DNA from: Sphingobium sp.
GTDB lineage: Bacteria; Pseudomonadota; Alphaproteobacteria; Sphingomonadales; Sphingomonadaceae
Assembly: GCA_030148625.1 (NCBI GenBank)
Contig: JASBTC010000174.1
Span: 1-10,658 of the forward strand
Direction: 5' to 3'
DNA length: 10,658 nt
Part shown: positions 1 to 5,547 of the stretch, one piece after another
How positions within the stretch are numbered: the first letter of the stretch is position 1
Layout: each line of letters starts with the position of its first letter
Made by a program: the position numbers and the translations under genes
The notes under the pieces: generated by a model
The model's database searches: none
Seen by the model: only the letters and a program-made list of their open reading frames with translations
Told to the model about the DNA's origin: nothing

Positions 1-417
1 GCCATAGCCTTCGTCGAAGGGCACGCCGATCAGCCGCCCGTCATTGGCATAGGTCCAGCCATGATAGGGGCAGGTGAAGCGCGCCGCGGCGCCCGTGTCT
101 TCCTGGCAGATGGTCGCGGCGCGATGCGCGCAGCGGTTGAACAGGCCGTGGATCGTTCCGCTCTTGTCGCGCGTCATCACCACGGGGCGCAGGCCAAGAC
201 GGACGCGTTTGAACGCATTTGCTGTGGGCAGTTCGCTTTCGTGACAGAGATAGGTCCAAAGCCCCCCGAACAGCTTGGTCATCTCGTGCGGGAACAGCGC
301 CGGATCAGTGTAAAGCGACTGGTGGACACGATCGGGCTGGACGAGATGCGCCCAGTCGCGATCGACGCGCGGGGCGAGCGTGATACGCGCCTCCTGGGTC
401 TTGCAGGGCGCGCTCAT
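1..417 (-). CDS. Rieske aromatic-ring oxygenase alpha subunit, N-terminal part (runs off window)
   Basis: The first 139 residues of a ring-hydroxylating oxygenase large subunit are present; the mononuclear-iron catalytic domain lies beyond the window. The Rieske [2Fe-2S] motif C-x-H-x17-C-x2-H is complete: Cys96, His98, Cys116 and His119, in NRCAHRAA and CPYHGWTY. Proteins of this family take electrons from a reductase or ferredoxin and hydroxylate or dihydroxylate an aromatic substrate in the cytoplasm. The ATG at 417 overlaps the stop of the preceding gene as ATGA, so translation is probably coupled; only a distant GGAG lies upstream. It is the last visible gene of the leftward operon, downstream of the extradiol dioxygenase and C-C hydrolase, which fits an upper-pathway ring hydroxylase. 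The family assignment is secure. Substrate, and whether a beta subunit or electron-transfer genes follow, cannot be seen. Confidence 0.93.
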   Translation of the reverse strand, partial: MSAPCKTQEARITLAPRVDRDWAHLVQPDRVHQSLYTDPALFPHEMTKLFGGLWTYLCHESELPTANAFKRVRLGLRPVVMTRDKSGTIHGLFNRCAHRAATICQEDTGAAARFTCPYHGWTYANDGRLIGVPFDEGYG

Positions 418-1409
418 GCGAAGCCGGCTCCGTCATCGTCGGCGATCGGCACGCGCGCGACGATCGCTTCGGACAGGCCGAAGCGTTCGACCAGGATCGA
501 CGGCGCGTCCTTCAGATCGACCGGCGTCGCCGAGAGATTGCCCAGCGGATCGACCGTGATCAGCGCGCCACGGCCATAAGTGAGCACGCCGTCGTCGCGA
601 TTCTTGCGGACGTAGAGCGAGTGGTTGAAGATGCTGAACGCCTTGGTCGCCTCGTTGCGATAGGCGTAGAAAGCGGGGCTCAGATCCTCGAGCCACATCA
701 CCGTCGACAGCGGATTGCGCATGTGGCCGGGCCGCCACCAGACTACGCCGTCGCCTTCGCACCAGATGCCGTGCGCCTGGCTTTTCTGCGCGGTGCGCTC
801 GCCGTGGATCAGTTCGAGCGCCGCTTCCGCCCCCAGGCTGGGATCGGCGCGATAGACATGCCCGTCGATCGTGACGTTGATGCCGCCATGCGCGGGCAGC
901 AGTGGATCGGGCACTTCCGGCATCGTTCCCGCCATGCGCGAGACGCGGAAGCCGAGCAGGGCGAGGATGCCGTACATCGCCTCGGCCGAGGGCCAGCAAC
1001 CCGCGGCGACGCCGTGTTCGAGCCAGGCGGAGAAGAATTCGTTGGGATCCTGCGACGGAAAGGCGCCGGTCTGGCGCTCGGCGATATAGATGCGCTTCAG
1101 CACATTGTCGTAGCCGATCTGCCGCGACCATTGCTTGACGATCTCGTCGAGCGTCTCGCGTGTCGGATCGGGGCGCGACGCAAAGCCGAAGCGATCGAGC
1201 ACGCGTTCGAGCACGGCTTCGCGCAGATCGGTATGATCGGGTGGACCGTCGAAATTGGGCGGGATCGTGCCCGCCCGATAGCTGTTGATCGCGGTCAGAA
1301 CGGGCTGCGCGATCTTTGGATCGCGCAGCCCGTTCTGAATGTTTGTGGTCGCATCGTCTTTGCGGAAAACCGGTTCCCACTTTTCCGCACGATGCTCTGC
1401 CTCTGTCAT
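414..1409 (-). CDS. Arylamine N-acetyltransferase-like protein
   Basis: A 331-residue protein with the signature of the arylamine N-acetyltransferase (NAT) fold. Cys138 (in AAGCWPSAEAMYGIL), His174 (AHGGINVTIDG) and Asp189 (YRADPSLG) form a plausible catalytic triad. The His-Asp spacing of 15 equals that of classical NATs (His107/Asp122), and the Cys-His spacing is 36 against 38. Classical NATs are about 275 residues with the Cys near 69, so this protein has about 70 extra N-terminal residues. Known NATs move acetyl from acetyl-CoA to arylamines through the Cys. Divergent members can do amide synthesis or other acyl chemistry, so the reaction here is open. The ATG at 1409 has AAGGAG seven bases upstream. 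Residues about 5-38 are encoded by two palindromic DNA elements (1351-1395 and 1295-1338), so this N-terminus may be partly repeat-derived. The stop overlaps the Rieske gene start. Confidence 0.72.
   Translation of the reverse strand: MTEAEHRAEKWEPVFRKDDATTNIQNGLRDPKIAQPVLTAINSYRAGTIPPNFDGPPDHTDLREAVLERVLDRFGFASRPDPTRETLDEIVKQWSRQIGYDNVLKRIYIAERQTGAFPSQDPNEFFSAWLEHGVAAGCWPSAEAMYGILALLGFRVSRMAGTMPEVPDPLLPAHGGINVTIDGHVYRADPSLGAEAALELIHGERTAQKSQAHGIWCEGDGVVWWRPGHMRNPLSTVMWLEDLSPAFYAYRNEATKAFSIFNHSLYVRKNRDDGVLTYGRGALITVDPLGNLSATPVDLKDAPSILVERFGLSEAIVARVPIADDDGAGFA
1295..1338. repeat. Perfect 20-bp stem hairpin within the NAT-like CDS
   Basis: Arms 1295-1314 and 1319-1338 are exact reverse complements over 20 bases, separated by the loop TTTG (1315-1318; CAAA in the mRNA). 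The left arm begins TCAGAACGGGCTG and the right arm ends CAGCCCGTTCTGA. It falls at about codons 24-38 of the NAT-like gene, 12 bases from the palindromic repeat at 1351-1395. The stem is GC-rich and has no U-run, so it is not a standard terminator. Confidence 0.9.
1351..1395. repeat. Alphaproteobacterial palindromic repeat inside the 5' end of the NAT-like CDS
   Basis: GCATCG (1351-1356) pairs with CGATGC (1390-1395), and TGCGGAAAA (1361-1369) pairs perfectly with TTTTCCGCA (1381-1389), with a four-base bulge TCTT and an 11-base loop. On the minus strand the core reads GTGCGGAAAAGTGGGAACCG, which I recognise from memory as a dispersed palindromic repeat common in alphaproteobacteria (RIME/REP-like). 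It is normally intergenic. Here it is translated as part of the N-terminus (EHRAEKWEPVFRK). Confidence 0.7.
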
Positions 1410-1416
1410 GACGCTG

Positions 1417-1422
1417 CTCCTT
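1417..1422 (-). promoter_or_regulatory. Ribosome binding site deciding the start of the NAT-like gene
   Basis: AAGGAG on the minus strand lies seven bases before the ATG at 1409. It supports starting there even though the first 35 or so codons run through palindromic repeat DNA. No other ATG occurs in this frame until residue 145. Confidence 0.75.
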
Positions 1423-1459
1423 GATATCCAAGGGTCTAGCGCGACGGTTTGCGGCGGCG

Positions 1460-2728
1460 CTAACGCGTTCCGGCAGCCGCTGCCGCGATCCGGCATCCTT
1501 CGATCAATCGCGCTGCGGCGGCGAACAGCCGGGCTTCGCTGCCCATCGGCCCGATCAGTTGGATGCCGGTCGGCAGCCCGGCTGCAGTGGCGAGCGGCAC
1601 GGTGATCACCGGCAGCCCCAGCAGCGAGATCGGCTGGGTGTAGAGGCCGAGCGCGGCGCGCAGGGGAATGCTGGTTCCCGGCAGCATCGCCAGGGCGTCC
1701 TCGGCCGGCGGCGCCAGGCAGGGCACGGTCGGCGCGATCAGCATGTCGAAGCGTTCGAACAGCGCGTCGAACTGCGCGGCATAGGCGGTGCCGAGCGCGC
1801 GGGCTTCGGCGATCCATGCATCGGGGATCAGCAAGGCGGCGGTCAGCCGATCTCGGATCGCCGTGTCGAACAGATGGCGCTGGGTGCGCAGCCGTTCGGC
1901 ATGCGTCCGTGCCGCCTCCGCCGCGACGATCGTATAGGCGGCCGCGCGTGCGCGCGTGCTGAGCGGCGCTTCGACGACCTCGGCATCGAATGCGCGCGCG
2001 GCTTCGCCGATCGCTTCGGCAACCACCGGCTCCATCGCGCCGGCGAAATGGCCGCCGAGCAGGCCAACCTTGCGCGGCGCCGCCGGATCGCTGTAGGCGA
2101 ACTGGCGTTGCTCGGCATCGTCTGGATCGGCGGCGTCGAGCACATCATAGACCTGGCGTGCGCGATCGAGCGTGTCGGCGAAGAAGCCGACATGGTCCAG
2201 GCTGGGTGAAAGCGTCTGGACGCCCGATTTGCTCAGCCGCCCCAGGCTCGGCTTGACGCCGATGACGCCGCACAAAGCGGCGGGCACGCGGACCGAGCCG
2301 CTGGTATCGGTGCCGAGCGCGAAGGGGACAATGCCCGCCGCGACCACCGCGGCCGATCCGCCCGAGGATCCGCCGCACAGCCGGGTCGGATCGTGCGGAT
2401 TGCGCGCGGTGCCGTAAAGCTCGGTCCGCGACACGAAGCCATAGGCAAGTGAATCCATGTTGGTACTGCCGATCAGCACCGCACCGGTCTCGCGCAGTTG
2501 CGCGACCGCGAAGGAATCATGCTCTGCCGACGGATCGTCGGCCAACGCTTTCGATGCCGCCACCGTCGTCATGCCCCGGACGGCGAACAGATCCTTGGAG
2601 AACCAGGGCAGCCCGGCAAGCGGCCCGGTGGACGTCTCGGCTTTCCCCGCCTCGATCGGACGGGCTAGCCAGCCATTCGCGGCCGCTTCGGGCAGCCGGG
2701 CGATCGCGGCTTCGACCCTATCCGTCAT
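1460..2728 (-). CDS. Amidase-signature family hydrolase
   Basis: A 422-residue amidase-signature enzyme with a complete Ser-cisSer-Lys triad: Lys45 in WFSKDLFAV, Ser121 in the glycine/serine-rich CGGSSGGSAAVVAAG, and the nucleophile Ser145 in GTDTSGSVRVPAALCG. The 24-residue spacing between the two serines is the usual one. Family members hydrolyse linear amides, carbamates or ureides in the cytoplasm, and many use a small GatC- or AtzG-like partner. The ATG at 2728 overlaps, as ATGA, the stop of a 55-residue gene that looks like such a partner. No Shine-Dalgarno sequence precedes it, so translation is probably coupled. At 422 residues it is at the short end for the family. It is unlikely to be the tRNA amidotransferase GatA, given its catabolic setting and the lack of gatB. 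The substrate is unknown; an amide formed during breakdown of the target compound is the natural guess. Confidence 0.9.
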   Translation of the reverse strand: MTDRVEAAIARLPEAAANGWLARPIEAGKAETSTGPLAGLPWFSKDLFAVRGMTTVAASKALADDPSAEHDSFAVAQLRETGAVLIGSTNMDSLAYGFVSRTELYGTARNPHDPTRLCGGSSGGSAAVVAAGIVPFALGTDTSGSVRVPAALCGVIGVKPSLGRLSKSGVQTLSPSLDHVGFFADTLDRARQVYDVLDAADPDDAEQRQFAYSDPAAPRKVGLLGGHFAGAMEPVVAEAIGEAARAFDAEVVEAPLSTRARAAAYTIVAAEAARTHAERLRTQRHLFDTAIRDRLTAALLIPDAWIAEARALGTAYAAQFDALFERFDMLIAPTVPCLAPPAEDALAMLPGTSIPLRAALGLYTQPISLLGLPVITVPLATAAGLPTGIQLIGPMGSEARLFAAAARLIEGCRIAAAAAGTR

Positions 2729-2892
2729 GGCCGGGGTTCTGCCGCTTCGTCCGCGCGCATCGCGTCGCGGAAGGTCAGGATCACCTGCCAGTCGCGCCAC
2801 ACCGCTTCGGCGTCTTCTAAGGGCAGGGCGACGCCCTGTTCGGCCAGCCGGGCGCGCAGCGCCTCGGCGGTGTCGGGGATGGTCATGTCCAT
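2725..2892 (-). CDS. Small AtzG/GatC-like putative amidase partner
   Basis: A 55-residue protein, probably helical, containing LRARLAEQGVALPLEDAEA followed by a Trp-rich helix (VWRDWQVILTFRDAM) and a short charged, Pro-ending tail. The pattern, a short helix, a 'gv.LPLED.EAV' turn and a second helix, resembles DUF4089/AtzG and GatC subunits, which stabilise amidase-signature enzymes such as AtzE. Its stop overlaps the amidase start as ATGA, the expected arrangement for two subunits made in fixed ratio. Start choice is uncertain. ATG 2892 or 2886 gives 55 or 53 residues. ATG 2970, which overlaps the hydrolase stop as TGATG, would give 81 residues, with an N-terminus rich in Arg and Ser encoded across a hairpin. 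None has a clear ribosome binding site. The family assignment is by pattern only, without an alignment. Confidence 0.6.
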   Translation of the reverse strand: MDMTIPDTAEALRARLAEQGVALPLEDAEAVWRDWQVILTFRDAMRADEAAEPRP

Positions 2893-2900
2893 GCGTCGCT

Positions 2901-2962
2901 CGCGGTTCCCGGTCCGGTGGTCGCCGCCCGATAGCGGAAGGCGGCTGGTCCGGGAACCTGCG
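2901..2962. repeat. Nested intercistronic hairpin
   Basis: CGCGGTTCCCGG (2901-2912) pairs with CCGGGAACC (2950-2958) plus GCG (2960-2962) across a one-base bulge. Inside it GCCGCC (2923-2928) pairs with GGCGGC (2940-2945). It fills most of the gap between the hydrolase stop and the small gene, where it could affect mRNA processing or coupling. No T-run follows on the leftward strand, so it is not an intrinsic terminator. Confidence 0.55.
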
Positions 2963-2969
2963 GAGGGCA

Positions 2970-3857
2970 TCAATCGTCGAACAGGAAGCGCAATGAATGG
3001 CGCGCGAAGTCTTCGGGATATTCCATCATCGCCCAATGCCCGCAATGCGGCATGATATAGCCGGCGCTGTTCTCGATCAGTTCGAGCAGCCGATAGGCGC
3101 TTTCCACCGGCACCACCGCATCGTCCTTGCCGTGGAAGACGAGCGTTTCGTGCTTCAGCGCCGCGATGAATTCCTCCGGCCGATGCAGGCCGCCCTGCGA
3201 ACCGATCCAGCCCATGAACGCCGAATAGCCTTTGCGCGTCTCCGGATCGACCGACAGGCGATGGCGATATTCGACGAGCGCGTCGCTGACCGAGAAAGCG
3301 GGGTTGGCGAGCGAGCCGATGATCCGCCTGATGCCCTGTTCGGTGAAATCATATTCGGTCAGCGCCTTGAGCGGGGTAATGATGCCGGTCTCGATTCCCG
3401 CGCTGCCCATCAGGATCACCTTGTTCACCAGTTCAGGCACGAGCTGTGCCGCGCCGATCGAGGTGAGGCCGCCGGTGGAATTGCCGACCAGGTTCACTGC
3501 ACCGGCGCCCAGCGCGACGATGAATTCGGCAAGCTGGCGGTCACGATCGTCCTGCGAATAGGCGAAGCGTGCGGGATCGGGCACGTCGCTGCGCCCGAAG
3601 CCGACCAGGTCGATCGCGATCGCACGGCATCGTTCGGCGAACAGCGGCATCGATATCCGCCAATTGCCCCAGCAATCCGCACCCGCGCCGCCGCCATGGA
3701 TCAGGATGGTGGGCATGCCTTCGCCCATCTCGACATAATGGGTCATGATGCCCCCGGCATCGAGATAGCGGCTTTTGGGCCGGCTGTTCTCGATCGCGTT
3801 TCCGGCGGGCATGTCGACGATGCGGCCGGGGCGGTCGATCGTTGCGGTGGTCTCCAT
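2970..3857 (-). CDS. Alpha/beta hydrolase, meta-cleavage product (C-C bond) hydrolase type
   Basis: A 295-residue alpha/beta-fold hydrolase of the MhpC/BphD/XylF kind. The oxyanion region HGGGAGADCWGNW (54-66), the nucleophile elbow GNSTGG with Ser127, the acid Asp246 in HGKDDAVVP, and His274 in HCGHWAMMEYPEDF are all present and correctly ordered. The HGGGxG and GHW motifs are typical of hydrolases that cleave the vinylogous diketone made by extradiol dioxygenases, yielding a dienoate and a carboxylic acid. The extradiol dioxygenase gene is immediately upstream, and its stop overlaps this ATG as TGATG, which supports consecutive steps. AAGGAG eight bases before the ATG fixes the start; a TTG one codon earlier is unlikely. 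A soluble cytoplasmic enzyme is expected, since no signal peptide is seen. The class is secure; the exact ring-fission product is not known. Confidence 0.92.
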   Translation of the reverse strand: METTATIDRPGRIVDMPAGNAIENSRPKSRYLDAGGIMTHYVEMGEGMPTILIHGGGAGADCWGNWRISMPLFAERCRAIAIDLVGFGRSDVPDPARFAYSQDDRDRQLAEFIVALGAGAVNLVGNSTGGLTSIGAAQLVPELVNKVILMGSAGIETGIITPLKALTEYDFTEQGIRRIIGSLANPAFSVSDALVEYRHRLSVDPETRKGYSAFMGWIGSQGGLHRPEEFIAALKHETLVFHGKDDAVVPVESAYRLLELIENSAGYIMPHCGHWAMMEYPEDFARHSLRFLFDD

Positions 3858-4747
3858 CAAATCAGCTCCTTCAGGCGTTCATGGGGCAGCAAATGCCCCC
3901 AGATCTTGGTGGTGTCGTATTGGCGGACCTCCCATCCGGCTTCGTCCTCGACCAGCGTGCTGCCATGGCCGATCTCGATGCCGAAACCCGACGGGCCGAC
4001 GAAATAGAAGGATATGGTCCGGCAATTGCTGTGGCGGCCCAGCGTCATGATCAGCGGATCGCCGCGCGCCAGGACCCGGTCATAGGCGGCGACGACGTCC
4101 TCCAATGCCTGCATCTCGAACATGATATGGTTGGTGTCGCCCGATGCCATGCCCAGGCATTCGTTGATCAGCGCCAGGCTGTGATGGCGGGGATTGCAGC
4201 GCATGAAGGTGGCGTCGGCGCCGTCCCACACGATCTTGTCCGATGTGCGCAGACCCAGCACGTCGCGATAGAAGGCCACCGCCTCGGGATAATGCGCGCA
4301 GTGGCGCATGACATGGCCGATGCCGAGTTCGCCGGTGACAAAGCCGCCATGCGGCAGCGCCGGTTCGGCGCCCGGGATCGCACCATGATAGAGTTCGTTG
4401 GGATAGCCGTCGGGATCGCGGAAGCGGACAAGGCGGGTCACGCTCCGCGCGCGACATTCCGCATCGCTGGCAGCCTGCGGATCGGCGCCGGCCGCGTACA
4501 GCCGCTCGACTAGCGCAGCGAAACTCGTGGCATTATCGACTTCCCAGCCCGCAAAGGGTGGGGCCTCAGCATCGCTCTCGATCAACAGATAGCGATAGGG
4601 ATGCGTATCGATCCTGAGCGCGAGCGCAGGCGCGCCCTGTTCGGTGCGCGCCTCGATCTCCGCGCCCAATATGTCGGTCGCGAGCGTCCGCCACGCGTCG
4701 AGCCTGTTGGTGCCGATTCCGAGATAGCCTAGCCGCGCGACCTGCAT
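3857..4747 (-). CDS. Type I extradiol ring-cleavage dioxygenase
   Basis: A 296-residue, two-module vicinal oxygen chelate protein, the usual length for BphC/HsaC-like extradiol dioxygenases that open catechols next to the diol using Fe(II) or Mn(II) and O2. The metal ligands are visible in the C-terminal module: His145 in GIGHVMRH, His207 in DTNHIMFEM and Glu258 in PSGFGIEIG. Second-shell residues also match the family: His189 (PRHHSLAL), His239 (GRHSNC) and Tyr248 (ISFYFV). The N-terminal module (about 1-125) keeps the fold without ligands. The start is ATG 4747, preceded by GGAG at seven bases. The frame stays open upstream to 4828, but that extension is basic and unlike the family. It is the first gene of the leftward operon and faces the rightward DUF1185 gene across the control region. 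The natural catechol is unknown. Confidence 0.94.
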   Translation of the reverse strand: MQVARLGYLGIGTNRLDAWRTLATDILGAEIEARTEQGAPALALRIDTHPYRYLLIESDAEAPPFAGWEVDNATSFAALVERLYAAGADPQAASDAECRARSVTRLVRFRDPDGYPNELYHGAIPGAEPALPHGGFVTGELGIGHVMRHCAHYPEAVAFYRDVLGLRTSDKIVWDGADATFMRCNPRHHSLALINECLGMASGDTNHIMFEMQALEDVVAAYDRVLARGDPLIMTLGRHSNCRTISFYFVGPSGFGIEIGHGSTLVEDEAGWEVRQYDTTKIWGHLLPHERLKELI

Positions 4748-4911
4748 GCGCCTTCTCCGACTGAGATGCCTGAATGGCGGGCACATGGCGCATCCACCCC
4801 AGGGCCGCGCAACCGGAATCGCCCGCAATGGCCGGGCATGGCCGACTCTCTTTCGGGATTGCGTCAGCGGCTGCGCGATCGCGTCCGGTTTGAAGTTTCA
4901 AGAAAGGTTTA

Positions 4912-4939
4912 TTGACTAGCTTTGTAACAGAGCTAAATA
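4912..4939 (+). promoter_or_regulatory. Promoter P1 with embedded palindromic operator
   Basis: TTGACT (4912-4917) and TAAATA (4934-4939), 16 bases apart, form a -35/-10 pair 38 bases before the ATG at 4972. Between them lies TAGCTTTGTAACAGAGCTA (4917-4935), a 19-base near-palindrome with only the pair at position 6/14 and the centre unmatched. A regulator bound there would cover both hexamers, which suits repression. The rest of the 224-base divergent gap is ordinary GC-rich sequence apart from a small TTGAA-GT-TTCAA repeat at 4890-4901. I could not find a convincing promoter for the leftward operon. Confidence 0.75.
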
Positions 4940-4971
4940 GTCCATGTGACCGGTTGAAAGGGGTGATTCAC

Positions 4972-5547
4972 ATGCAAGTCGTCAGAATTCTCAGCTTCAT
5001 CGACGAGGCGCGTTTCGAGGCCGGCCGCAGGGCGGATGCGCCGCTGCGCAAGGTCGCCGTCGCTGCCGTCGTCAACAACCCGTTCGCGGGGCGCCCCTAT
5101 CAGGAGGATCTGTCAGATCTGATCGCGGCGAGCACCGCGGTCGGCGCCGAGATCGCCGGGATCGGTGTCTCGCTGCTCGGTGGATTGCCCGTCGAAAGCT
5201 ATGGCAAGGGCGCGGTCGTCGGCGTTGCCGGCGAGCAGGAACATGGCGTCGCCATGCTGACCACCGTCTATGGCGATGTGCTGCGCACCGCGGTGGGCGG
5301 CGGCACGGCCTGGATATCCTCGGCCACCAAGGTCGGCGGCATGGGCAGTTCGATCGATATTCCGCTGGCGTACAAGGACGCGCTGTTCGTGCGTTCGCAT
5401 TATGACGCGATGACAGTCACGCTGCATTCGGCGCCGCGCCCCGACGAAATGGCGATCATCTGCTGCTTCGCCAGTCGTGGCCGGCTCAATCACCGCGTCG
5501 GCGGCATCTCGCGTGACGAGGCCGAAGGCCGGGATGGGCTGAGGTGA
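4972..5547 (+). CDS. DUF1185 / 'amino acid synthesis' family protein
   Basis: A 191-residue protein matching the pattern of the AA_synth (DUF1185) family. Features are VAVAAVVNNPFAGRPYQEDL near the N-terminus, VESYGKGAVVGVAGEQEHG in the middle, then AVGGGTAWISS and SSIDIPLAYKDALFVRSHYDA, and a C-terminal RVGGISRDEAEGRDGLR. The family name reflects database labelling, and I know of no firm biochemical role. The members I recall sit in catabolic clusters with amidohydrolases and flavin enzymes, as here. No signal peptide or membrane segment is seen. ATG 4972 is chosen because it follows promoter P1 and an AAGGGG nine bases upstream; the open frame before it would begin inside the -35 box. Its TGA overlaps a GTG of the next gene (GTGA), so the two products are probably made together and act on linked substrates. 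Confidence 0.85.
   Translation: MQVVRILSFIDEARFEAGRRADAPLRKVAVAAVVNNPFAGRPYQEDLSDLIAASTAVGAEIAGIGVSLLGGLPVESYGKGAVVGVAGEQEHGVAMLTTVYGDVLRTAVGGGTAWISSATKVGGMGSSIDIPLAYKDALFVRSHYDAMTVTLHSAPRPDEMAIICCFASRGRLNHRVGGISRDEAEGRDGLR

Noticed and set aside
4748..4828. Upstream extension of the extradiol dioxygenase frame
   Set aside because: The added residues are basic and unlike the family, while ATG 4747 has a GGAG at good spacing and gives the normal length.
4913..4940. A mirrored promoter for the leftward operon on the same operator
   Set aside because: At the corresponding minus-strand positions the hexamers would be TAGTCA and CTATTT, which match consensus poorly, so no leftward promoter is claimed.
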